NCBI GenBank assembly: GCA_900175165.2
Contig: FWWN02000179.1
Coordinates: 1-64,000 of the forward strand
Direction of reading: 5' to 3'
DNA from: Rhizomucor pusillus
Taxonomy: Eukaryota; Mucoromycota; Mucoromycetes; Mucorales; Lichtheimiaceae
DNA: 64,000 nt
Shown: positions 44,155 through 54,899 of the stretch, piece by piece
Numbering within the stretch: the first letter of the stretch is position 1
Layout: each line of letters opens with the position of its first letter
Program-made: the position numbers and the translations under genes
Notes under the pieces: model-generated
What the model was told of the DNA's origin: nothing
Databases searched by the model: none
The model's input: the letters and a program-made list of their open reading frames with translations, nothing else

Positions 44155-44835
44155 TTACTGAGCCACAGCGAATGCTGCCATGGCCACGAGAGCGGCTGCG
44201 ACACCTCCGGCAGAGAATTGGCTTGTAGCTGCATTGGAAGGCTCTTGGGAAGCCTGGATGGCAGAACCGGAAGCGCTTGCGGACGATGGGAGTCGGGAAC
44301 CGGAGCTACTTGGAAGACCAGAAGAAGCGAGGCTGGAACTGGCGGCGCTGGGAACTGCCGATGTAGAAGCCGACGAAGCAGCCGACGAAACTGCCGTGCT
44401 GCTGACAACAGGGGAGGCCGAGGATGCTGCAGAGGAGGATAAAGTGGGAAGACTGCTGCTACCACTGGCAGCAACGGAAGACGACTCGTTACCACTGGTG
44501 GTCGCAGAGGGTGTAGCAGCGGATCTGGTTTCCGAGGCACTGCTTCCAGCAGATTCGCTCACACCAGGCCAGCCTTGTACACACTGGGCGTAGCACTGCT
44601 CATCACCGTTGCAGTTAGTAATGCAGCCGTTTGTGGATGTGACTATGCGAGGCAGAAAGGTAGACAGAAGGTGAATATATATCGTCCGCTTGATAGTATC
44701 ATTCGAAAGACAATGCTTACCACATTCGCTGATACATTGGGTGTCCGAAGGATCACAGTTGCAGGATGATTGCTGGGCAACAATGCCGGAAGCAGCAAAA
44801 CCAAGGGTAGCCAAGGCGATGTATGAGAGTTTCAT
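44155..44835 (-). CDS. Secreted Ser-rich protein with two Cys motifs, GPI-anchored
   Basis: Two exons (44835-44721 and 44642-44155) encode 200 residues. The signal peptide covers about residues 1-20 (MKLSYIALATLGFAASGIVA). The mature start contains two short cysteine units, CNCDPSDTQCISEC and CITNCNGDEQCYAQC, followed by QGWPG. A long Ser/Ala/Thr-rich stalk comes next (about residues 75-175), as in O-mannosylated wall proteins. It ends in a hydrophobic tail (AAALVAMAAFAVAQ) preceded by small residues, a plausible GPI signal. The intron is 78 bases, a multiple of three and free of stops; retention would insert 26 residues between the two Cys units. Family unknown. It probably serves at the cell wall or surface. 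A TATA box lies about 77 bases upstream. Confidence 0.85.
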   Translation of the reverse strand: MKLSYIALATLGFAASGIVAQQSSCNCDPSDTQCISECGKHCLSNDTIKRTIYIHLLSTFLPRIVTSTNGCITNCNGDEQCYAQCVQGWPGVSESAGSSASETRSAATPSATTSGNESSSVAASGSSSLPTLSSSAASSASPVVSSTAVSSAASSASTSAVPSAASSSLASSGLPSSSGSRLPSSASASGSAIQASQEPSNAATSQFSAGGVAAALVAMAAFAVAQ

Positions 44836-44911
44836 GGTTACTAGGAGGGATAACGAGTGAGATGAAGATAGAGAAGAAAACAGGATTTTGAATTGAAACT
44901 GAGGCCATCGA

Positions 44912-44921
44912 CCTTTTATAT
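44912..44921 (-). promoter_or_regulatory. TATA box of the Ser-rich secreted gene
   Basis: The minus strand reads ATATAAAAGG about 77 bases before the start codon at 44835, a near-perfect TATA element. Confidence 0.6.
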
Positions 44922-47900
44922 TGCTTCAATGATTGTTGCACTGAAAGCGCTAGTTAGCAATCAACGTCATGGGTAACCGTGGATTCGTTGTTCTTTCTTT
45001 CACCGTGACACGTCTGCATGTGTAGCTCTGCAAAAAAAAAAGGAATCCGACCGTTCTAGCCTGTTTCGAATAGACCGCGAGTTAACGAGGTCGTACAAGT
45101 TTCCACTGCATAGAATTTTGATCTCGCTGCTTTTCTTTCTTTTTCCTACTATTTTTAGAATGGTGCTGGTCGTCGTTCCCAGTCGTTGTCGTCGCAGAAT
45201 ATGAAAGTCAATGTACGGACAGGTACATCTGTCATTGATATATAATCAATTGCGAAACTAAATTATGAAATAGAAGAACAAGGGATTGCCTTTCGACCGA
45301 GCAGCCGATCAACCGACCGGCCGGTTTGTACCCATTATTTCTCTCCTCTCTCTCCCCCCCAAAGTACCGAGTTCATCCCTCCCCCTTCTATACGAAGCAT
45401 GATTTCCTGGTCTTCTGTGGTTCATGCCCTGATAGAATATTTGTCTTGCTTCTATCCGAAAGCAGAAATCTGTTTACATCGTATGCTTGAACACAGCGCG
45501 GAGGTATATGGTCGAGATATTTTTGACAATGACAAGCTCTGGTGGCCCCCAATTGTAGGGTTAGCAATTGATTATGTGATTACTATGTTTAGCGTTTCAC
45601 AGTGTTTTGCGATGTGACGCAAGTTAATGACGTTGCATTGCAGACAGCCTCACCCAGAATTGTTTGTGCACGGCATGATTGCGAGATAGCAAGGGTCTAA
45701 TACCAACTATATTCCGGATATACTTTTTCTTTTTCATACGACGATGCCTTATACGAATGCATCGATAGTGATGCGTACATTTACCTATATGTGTTTTTTC
45801 TCTAACGACGCTCGATCATGGGATTTGAATTGATGTCGATCTTTCGTTGTTGAGATGCCCACGATTGGCTAAAACTGTGATTCGTATGCGCTTGACCAAA
45901 ACATCCATGTAACAACACTTTCTCTTCTAATTGTACACCGGTAACATCAGATGCTTTTGCATTATTATACTCACCCGCCCAGGGTCACAAACTACATGCG
46001 TGTGGATCCACATGTAAACAAGACAATTTCAAAAAGACTCATCAGCAACTTCATTGCCGCCATCGTGATATAGTCATATCCTGGTAAGTTGTTTTTAGAA
46101 CCTACTGTATCACGCAGAAGTTTATTTCAATCAGGATTTAACAAAGAAATTGATCGAGAGAAATAGACATTCGTGTACAGATCTAACCGTTGCTTTGCAA
46201 TTACTTAAGGATACATGGGAGCATTTTAAGCTTCTATGCTTACTATGGCTTACTCAGCGTTATGCAATGTCCACAGGGTGAACATTACGAGCGTACTTGT
46301 CAACATATAAGGTTGTTCACTGCTGCTATACATGAAGAATACGCTCTTCGCCCTTTCATACCAGCACATTTCAAGGAGACATGCAGTGCCGTATTGAGAA
46401 TGAATGGTCAAAACTTGCCGCTGGCAAAGTCCCTTGATTCCAGCAGGCCAGCAGGGAAGCAGGCAGTATTCCAGAACAATGGATGACTTTGTACTCTATT
46501 TTTAGTCTCCTTGTAGAGATAATGCTGCGATGAAGAAGATTCGGAGAATGCATGTAGATTGAAGAACACAATATGAACAATTTTCATGGTTTTGCCCGGC
46601 AGCTGAGAAGTTTGTAGAATATTCTTAACCTTTCCAACATGGATTTGACATGGCCTTAAATATGCCACGACACGTTTCACAGGCCCCTGGAGAGTCATAT
46701 ATAGGACTGGTGCAGGCTGTTCCAGACGACTTTGGTTCTTCTTTGACTTTCCAAACCATACTCCCATCGTTCGTCTTGGATTTTGCCACGCGCTGGAGGA
46801 AATCATGGCACTCGTTTTATCTTACAATACTTTTGAGTCTAATTAGATAGCTGCTATTATTTTAGCTGCACCGTTTATGGACCCTGAAAAAAAAGAACGC
46901 CATTCATGCAAGCGGTTAAGTCCCCGAATCCAGGGCAACTGAAAACAGTTTTGCAAGGAGTGGATCAAAGATAATCATCGATGGTACATACCGAGCTTCC
47001 AAGGCGATTTAAGCATCATTCGCGCTGCTGTATGCATCTGAAATACAAATTAGTGTATTTGCTACATGGGTGTGAAATCATGCAATGAACATAAAGACAG
47101 CACATTGCTTCCCTTTCGCTGCAGCTAATCGAAATTTGCTGCAGTGTTTGTAGATCTGCTCCTCCTCTGCCATGCAGCATTCTTGCCTTTCCTCTTTATA
47201 TTCCTACCTCTATTTTTGTTTGCATCTTTTTTAAATCAGACTTAATTTTAGTTCCTCCCGTAACCTGACGATGAACCACCCCCTTCCGATGCCCGCTTCG
47301 TTCGAGGACAATGCAACGTTCTAGGCAATTGGAAGTTCATATGTCAAGATCCTGCATTTTGTGAAATGAGAGGAGTACTCCTCCATGCATTGGATCCTAC
47401 ATAGAGGAGTCCATCTTGCACACCAGATAACCCCATAGCATCAAGAAGAATAAAAATACAAGTATGAAGTCATTAAAATAAGGGGACATCAAGTATGACT
47501 GCAAACGGCGATCTAATCTTTGATGCTAAGCATAGCAGATCATATACGTTTCAAGCCGTTAGCATCTAGTCAAAAGTAGATGCGTTCAGCGTCAAGATGG
47601 TACAAAGTGGTCAATCGCATAAAAGAAAACTAAGCGGTTGGCACCGATCTACATAGTTGCAATGTACAGTTAACTGTCAACACGCTTTTCACCATACTCA
47701 TATATGAAAAAGGCAGTAAAAGAATTTTTTTAAAAAAGGGGGGAAGGCATATTGGCAGATGCGCGCGAGCAAAAGTGCAAAATTGGGTGGGAAACTAGGT
47801 TGCTCACAATAACAATAACGGAAATTTGCTCTTCCCTTTTGTCATGTAGGGATGAGTGTTCGGATCCGTTCCCAAAAAGACAAGACCCACTCTGCGTGGG

Positions 47901-48230
47901 TGTAAGGGTAAAGCAGCAGCGCAGTACATACGGGGTACAAGGTTTGCATGGTTCCAAGTTAATTGCTATGTAAAACGGAGTGGAAATAAACACTTGAAGT
48001 TTTGTACGATAGCTTAGTCAGTTTAAAAGATATTCTCATAAGCAACATTGTATCCAGTCTTCATTTTTTAGGAGAAACTAGTGATAAACTTCAGTAGCTT
48101 ATATAGAAGTTAAGGAAAGCAGATTTCTAGAAGATCTGTTGTTCTTTTTTGGTTGGCAAAAATCCAGCTTTATGGCTGGCAGCGAAGCAACAATGAAATA
48201 GGAGGGAGAGCGATCGGCTAAATGCACAGT

Positions 48231-48241
48231 GTATATAAATA
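48231..48241 (+). promoter_or_regulatory. TATA box of the GATA-like gene
   Basis: GTATATAAATA lies about 80 bases before the ATG at 48321, the expected spacing for a fungal TATA element. Confidence 0.6.
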
Positions 48242-48320
48242 CCAGTGTGCCTGTCCCCTTCCCTGGATCAATGATACAGCACTGCACCCTTCAATAGAGA
48301 CGTTGCAGTAGAGATAGACG

Positions 48321-49214
48321 ATGGAGATTACAGCTCTGCTCAATTATACAAGTGGCCTGGATGCTACTGCTTCTCGACCTTCGGAACAGGAGGCCGCCCA
48401 CATAGAAGACACTGAACTGTGGGTCCGCGACGATGAATTGATGGATCTATGGAGAGCCACTCTGGCCAACTGCGACGTAGAATCGATCTCGGTCAGCTCG
48501 CGCAACACCCTGACGGACTGTATCCTGAAGCCTGTTGGAGCATACCAGCACCACAACCGCTACCTGACAGAAACATCATCGCACATGAAGATCATTGGGC
48601 GCCACATGAATGGTTCTTTTCGCTGCCACATTGGTATGGGTAAGGCGTCTCGACCGATCACTTCTGAAGAACTGCAGCGTGAGATGCGACTGCTCGTTGT
48701 ATTTTTCAGACCGGTGAAAGCGATGAAGATTGCGCAGTATGTCTCGCCGCACTTTATCTGCTTTCCAACCTGGTTGTTGCACCTCTTTCGATATTCTCAG
48801 CATGAATCAACGCCAGGTCGCACTGACATTCGATTTCTTGAGAACGAAGCACTTGCTAAGGAAGACCACATTTATCGCATCAACCATGTCATCAACTCTC
48901 TGTTTCGGTTCAACTTGAGAACATTGACTCGCGATCAGCTGTTCGGAACCATCGAGCTTGCCAATTTCTTGTTCGACACTGCTCAGCTAAAGTATAAACA
49001 CTTGCCCCCTCCAGCGCTTTTATCGCAAAAGGCTATACTGTACGAAAGCCTGCTTGCACTCTTGCACACACAGAGACCTTCCAAGAGTAAACCTATCTGC
49101 AGCAACTGCCACGCAAAACCGGCATCTCGACGCAAGCTCTGTGTGGCCTGCTACAGATATGTTTTGAAGCACGGCGATCCGCGTCCTTTGCGACTTATCA
49201 TCACCAGCAGACAT

Positions 49215-49245
<31 letters not shown>

Positions 49246-49751
49246 CGCATTCCTCGCATAGTACTCGATTTGACAAGCAGGATATGCAGCCAGAACAACA
49301 GAAACAACGACAACGAAAACAATGCGCCAACTGCGGCGTGCAGCAAACTCACCAGTGGTATCGCAACCTGTGCGGCGACGGCCATTGGTGCGAAACCTGC
49401 AAGAGCTACTACCTTCGACACATGCGTGTACGCCCTCGAGAACTCTTTCTCAAAGCAGCCAAGCGCAAAGTTGACGTGCAAGCCCTCGTCGATTGGTCCT
49501 TGACTGCCTATCCAAGACCGGTGCAGCAGCAGCAGGATGATGGTTGTTACTTTAGCAGCACTGCTTCCACAAGCACCGTAGTGGATGACATCAATGCTTC
49601 GTCTCCTCGCAGCGAAAGCTCGTTTTCACCTCGCACTCCTCCCGCAACAGGAAGCAGCACTCCCTTGAAAAAATTGCTGTCGTTCACGAACCAGCCGGAA
49701 ATCGCTCCATCTCCAAGTTTATACTATAGAAGTTTCCACGATTACTTTTAA
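48321..49751 (+). CDS. GATA-type zinc-finger-like protein with two unequal fingers
   Basis: Single exon, 476 residues. The N-terminal 250 residues are unrecognised but look folded (VDSISVSSRNTL-like polar segments, then DQLFGTIELANFLFDTAQLK). Two cysteine clusters follow. The first (about residues 260-277) is C-x2-C-x10-C-x2-C in CSNCHAKPASRRKLCVACYR. The second (about 335-360) is C-x2-C-x18-C-x2-C in CANCGVQQTHQWYRNLCG...WCETC. The second spacing is that of GATA fingers, with the tryptophan and CxxCxxYYLRH pattern and a basic tail (RVRPRELFLKAAKRK). The first keeps the CxNC, CxxCY and HGDPRP ends but has a shortened loop. Between them is a Gln run. The C-terminus is Ser-rich. A DNA-binding regulator is likely, but the short finger may not bind DNA normally. 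Confidence 0.82.
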
Positions 49752-50938
49752 AAACTTAGAGTTGTCAGAGTAAGTATACACCCCACTGTTGCCTTCCTTC
49801 TTTTGCATCCTCATTGTCATTATCTACTGTGACCTTTTCTACATTGCCTTTTCTTTTCTTCTGTTTTTCCTTTTATTATACTTGCCGATCGTTGTTGCAC
49901 GGCTGACGTTCCCTGTGTATGCCCAAATCCTTGTCATCGCCATTCAACGCCTATCCCTACTACTCCTACTACTAGATCGCTAGACTACGTACTTTCCTCC
50001 TATCTATCATCATTCGCTGTCCTAGACTGAAATCCTAATAAAGCCGTCCCTTAACATTTTTTTAAGAACAATGTATGTACGTCTATGCTTTGTTGCTAAA
50101 ATCCAAGAACAAGGATTCGATGCAAACCTTAATACCACGCTAACAAGTATCCTGCATTGGCATAAAGCTCGGCCACGTGCGAAGGCACAAAAGACAAATA
50201 GCCCAATACACAGGCTATCTATGTACTGCACCGTTGCACTAGAGCTTATAACCATGTTCTAAATGAATTCGCTTAGTATTAGGGATTGTGTCAAGATGCC
50301 ATATACATGCATATCTTTGTAGTAGTACAAATAAGTCAGCAAGCGAGTCGTTACATACGGCTTGGGAGCTAGCTACAGATGCCAAAGCCCCTGCCCTCTG
50401 CTGTTGCCGTCGCACTCAACAACATGCCAAAACGGACACTATCCCGTATCTCCGGAAAAAGAACCTTATCTCAGACAGGGAGTGCGGATAGGAATGCAGC
50501 AGTAGCCTGTGCATATACATTTTGATTTAGTGCGTGGTCCTCCTCCCTCGATGCACCCCTGTATACATGAAATCCAGCAACGCGGTAGCCATTCATCTCG
50601 TATTAATAGTGATTAAAGTTTCTAAATAGAAAAGAAGCATGCAAGCACATTTGAAATGTAGTTATTGAGGAGTTTATTGTACATTGCAAATATATCATCC
50701 GATCACTTTTTTCTTCCTTTTGAAATCAAGGAGAATGTCACGGCTGAAGATGAAGGAAAAGGAGCAAAGGTAAAGAGGATGGTACATAAATAACGCAGCG
50801 GCAGCAGTAGACAGTCAATATAAATGAACAAGATGTAGTAGATTCGTGTATGTATGCATGTGTGTGAGAAAAGTGAGGGGAAGAAACAACAAGAGAGTGT
50901 GAAAAAGGGAGGAGGGATAACGTGGGAAAATGTCCAGT
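49752..50938. other. Intergenic spacer between convergent genes
   Basis: 3' flanks of the GATA-like gene (+) and the second bZIP gene (-). A pyrimidine-rich stretch follows the GATA-like stop. Short frames only; no RNA gene or repeat recognised. Confidence 0.5.
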
Positions 50939-52893
50939 TCAGAAAGGCAACATGTCTGGTGAAGTAAGTCGAGGCATAGACCCAATGGCTCCAATGACAA
51001 CATCTAATAGTTTGTGTAAATACCGGCTCTTGTGGAAACATGGAAAAAAATATGCAGCAGCACTTACCAAGCGGCGTATCCTCCGAAAAGTCCACGAACC
51101 CTTCCTCACTTTCATCGTCGTTGGCATCCTCTTGGTTTTCTGGTATTCCTTCAATCTTCATATCATCTGCGGACGGTTCAGGCTCCACGCTGGCGAGGAT
51201 CGGTACCGGGAAGTGATCAGCGTACTTTTCTCTCTCAAAATACATCCGTTTCCGAACGAGCATCTGTTCCTGGAGTTTTTGGCCGAGGTAGACAACAATC
51301 TCGACAACGTTGTCGAGTCGATTAGGCGGTTTGTGGTTGGGAATTAGAAACCAGTATTTCCTGAGGAATGCCGGCGGGACGAACCAGTCGTCTTGGTTAC
51401 CGGGCGATCCTCCAAGGAACATTGACGTATTAATCAAAAAATTAAACAGCTCGTTCGCGTCATAAAAGTCCTGGAATATGATCATCAAGTCTCGCATAAC
51501 CGCGCCAGGTACAACATCGATGCGGATATCATGTGGTATTTTGCGTTGCAGCTCGGCTGTGCGAGGTTATTTCGTGAGATTATGTCAAGAGTTGCTTGGC
51601 AACCAGCCAAAACTTACTGGGTGTGAAAAATGCGCGTGTCCGCTTGTCAAGCTTCCGCTCCGATCGCATAAGCTCCACATACTGCAACGGCGACATTGGT
51701 GGATACACCTTCCTTTCCTCCTGCGCTGGAGACATCGTCGTGTCGGCAGTGTACACTGGAGACGGTGTATCCGACATTGCCTGGCTTTGCGGGGACATGG
51801 AGTTGGCAGGTGCATGGAGACCCGAGGATGCATTGTTGCTAAAGCTGTTGTTAAACATTGGCTCGTCCTTGATATATGTAACTTGCTGGTGCTGGTACTG
51901 GGCCTGTTGTTGTTGTTGTTGTTGTTGTTGCTGCTGCTGTTGCTGTCGCTGGAAAATGCCTTGGTTGTTGCTGTAATTTTCCAGCGACGTTCTCCATTCT
52001 GGCGGAATCAACGCTGTGAGTTCTGGTGGTGTCTGGTCGATGGTAAAGTTGGGTCGTGTTAACTGATCAATGAATCCAGACATGAGTTCCGTATGCAAAA
52101 GCTGCTGGAAGAATGCGGGATCGATTGGGTGTGAGCTGCTGAACGCTTGGATCTGGGGTCCAAGTACAGACATGGCCTGCGTGAGGTCGAGAGGCGGCAA
52201 AGGTTGCGGTGGTGGTAAATCGTTCAAGTCAAAAGCGCCAGGCATTGACGTTCCTCCACTGGCAATACTTGGAGACATGAGTATTGACTCAATCATGCTT
52301 TGCGAATAAGCTCCGTTTGTGTTGTTTGTAGATGTTGTTGAAGATGAAATGGATGGTGGCATCGATACAGGCTGCATCTGTGGTGATAAGTCGCTAGGCA
52401 AGTTCTCGTGATCCAGACTGACAACGTGCCGATCCTTATCCAAGAAAACGGCCAATGGTTGCGGAATATCTTTGCAATTTGACTCCATGTGTTTCTCTCC
52501 GCCAAGATCATCCTTGTCGCCCATATCAGCATAGTTTGGCACATCCACCCTCGCAGCGTGACACGCTAATTTTAGTGATAATACAAGGCCGCGAAGATAG
52601 TTGTTTTCGTACTGAAGTTGCTCGTTTTTGCGCCGCAGATTGCGCATTTCTCGCAGCGCTCGATCTCGAATATACAGGCATTTCTTGACGGTCGCTTCAG
52701 CTTCTCTCATTTCTCGTCGCTTCCTTTCACGAAAGGCCCTCTGTGCAGCTCTGTTCTGTGCCTTTCGCTGCGCTGGCGAGGGCGGATTGGGCTTCCTGCC
52801 GGGTTTTTTCCTCGGTCGTATAGGCCGGCCGTTTTCGTCAAGGTTGCCAAGTTCGACCTCGGGGTCGAAATGCTCAAAAGCGATATCTGTCAT
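50939..52893 (-). CDS. Yap/Pap1-type bZIP transcription factor, second copy
   Basis: Three exons (52893-51618, 51556-51068, 51003-50939) encode 609 residues. The basic region near the N-terminus (about residues 38-62) reads KAQNRAAQRAFRERKRREM, with the same AP-1 signature as the factor at 12.7-14.6 kb. It is preceded in both by a GRKPNP(A/P)SPA element. A heptad zipper ending YLRGLVLSLKL follows. The middle is Pro/Ser-rich with a glutamine run (about 51907-51947). The C-terminal block reads IPHDIRIDVVPGAVMRDLMI, then LGGSPGNQ, WFVPPAFLRKYW, matching the DUF3425-like domain of copy 1. After an acidic segment, a short third exon adds the tail DVVIGAIGSMPRLTSPDMLPF. The start at 52893 is the first ATG before the basic region, so the bZIP lies almost at the N-terminus, unlike copy 1. 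Nuclear regulator; targets unknown. Confidence 0.92.
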
Positions 52894-54899
52894 GAAACCA
52901 GTTTAAGAAGAGAATGAAAGATAAAAAGAAGAAGAAAGGATCTGTGGGAGAGGATGGGAAGACAGCTCCATCGAAGGCGCCAAAAAGAAGCGGAGAATAT
53001 AAAGTTAATGACCTTTTGCGACAGATACCTGGGCCAACAAGAAAAAAATACATGTATGAGAAACCCGGCCTAACGCCGACCGAAACGGGCATAGACTCCT
53101 CTTGCAAACTGCGATCTCTCTTTAAGCTGGCCCACGGTCCTTTTGTTTGAGTTTTACAGATCGCTACTGTCACCCCATCTAGCATATGCAGCAAGTGACC
53201 TGCATGGCAACAGTAGCAATGCATAATACCTAGAGATCGTTGCTATCCTTGCCCTTGTCGCATACAAGACTTATATCAATGTTAGGCACCATCAATTACG
53301 GTCTTTGCAGAATTCAATCCCTTGACGCTCCCCGTTCCCTTAGTGGTGTGAGCGCGCGGCGGGTCGCACCGCCGAGTGGGGCACGTGGAGACTGCCATTC
53401 TCCCCTTTTCCCCATAAACTTTTCGCTTGCGGTCAAGTTGTAAAATTTCACGTGCTTTCGCTCATTGTGCTCATTCTCTCTTTTCTGGGAACAAATGGTT
53501 GTGCATTGTCGCCGTTGTCGAAACTGTTTCAATATGTTATGTTTCCTATACAGGTACACGCACAAAAAAAAAGAAGCTAGGTTGGATCTATTACTCCACT
53601 TTCTCTGACACGAGTGTGCATACGTGGCTATTGATCAAATGAGCACTTTTTCTTTTTACAGAAAAGAAAATGATGCTTCTGGAAGCCACGTTTCCCAGCA
53701 GCGATTCTCCATACCAACTGATCTGTTTTTACGCTAAAGAGGCAATACAGTGTTTTTTAAAAAAATACCTGTCGCATTTTAAAAATAGATGCCGCCGCCC
53801 GCTTAGGAATCAAATGTCGCTTGTCCGTTTTGAAGAATGATTGTGGGGGACAAGATCCGTATGTAGTAAAAACTGGAAAGGCATTGCTTCAGTTTTTCTC
53901 AGCAGAATCTTGTGATGATGGTTCTCTCGACATAGTGTATATATCACATGTTCCTATCGATAAATTTTAGAGCACTCATTCTTATGAAATGCAATGAGAC
54001 TTTAATTCAACATCAGTGTACAGTGCATATAAGGGTATGATGTGATCTACTTTAAAAACGTGCGAAAAAAAAAACTCAATGAGAAAACACATTTGTAAGT
54101 CATGAAAAAGCAGCATTTTTGACAGTTTGAATTTGCACGCAAGGCGCTCAGGTATGGGTGTGTGCGCAGCTTGAATTTTACGAGCAAAGCGCTGCAAGTG
54201 AGTGTGGGTGTGTGCGCGCACACAACGCATTGCTGCCTGTTGCTTTGCAACAAGATCACCATGACACTTACCTGTGCTCATTATTGCTGAGATCCGAACA
54301 ACAAGAGAATATTTCTTGACGACAATAAACTGAAAAATCATGTGCGCAATTACGACCAGGATTTTACTGTCAGCTACGTTGACGTAAATGCTAAGTCTCA
54401 TTCAGAGTTGCTGTTGCGGACGTGGGACTCTCTAGAGTTAGCAAGATCAACTAGTGATACAGCTGCTAATTAGAGAGGAAGAGAAATGAAGAAAGGTTGG
54501 GATAGCGTAGAATGGCGTGAAATTGATTCTATTATTTACTGGTCAAGATGCGAAGGATATATAATCTTCTAGTAAGTGTCAATGCTGCGATGGAAGCTTG
54601 CTATTAATGCCAATTACATCTCTTCATGCTGACTGCTTCGGGTAGGTAATGCTGCACGCTGGATTATGGAACATATCTGGGTATCGGTGTAACAGCTGCT
54701 CTTCCAACCAAATGCGCTCAAATATTGGTGCTGATGGGTGTCGAACATAAAAGAACTATTGAACGTAGAGAACGGTAGAGTGGGTTGCCGAGTTTGTGTC
54801 TTCCAATGCAACAGTGCCAATGGCATGCGTTCACACATAAAGAGGGAGCATAATGAAGGTAAAGAATTAAAGTGGAAGAGACCCAGATGAAAAGATTCC
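52894..54899. other. Intergenic spacer with a short imperfect tandem repeat
   Basis: Promoter side of the bZIP gene, then AT-rich DNA. A short GC-rich inverted repeat (CGGCG...CGCCG) lies near 53357-53374. Frames here (for example 53982-54401, -) show no motif. The tandem repeat is listed separately. Confidence 0.45.
54127..54221. repeat. Two-unit imperfect tandem repeat
   Basis: Two copies of about 44 and 51 bases lie head to tail. Each starts TTGAATTT, has CAA(G/A)GCGCT in the middle and ends GGGTGTGTGCGC. The copies differ by small insertions. Function is unknown; it is most likely a local slip or duplication. Confidence 0.6.

Larger units (their letters stand above)
44836..48320. other. 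Gene-poor stretch, 3.5 kb
   Basis: The longest spacer in the window. It contains frames such as 46408-46806 (-, 132 codons, true ATG) and 46190-46486 (+, 98 codons). They overlap on opposite strands, and neither shows a known domain, so I do not call either one. No tRNA, rRNA or intact mobile element is visible. The last 100 bases hold the promoter of the GATA-like gene. Confidence 0.45.

Noticed and set aside
46408..46806. 132-codon minus-strand frame with true ATG
   Set aside because: No domain, no promoter signal, opposite-strand overlap with another frame; length is compatible with chance in 3.5 kb of spacer.
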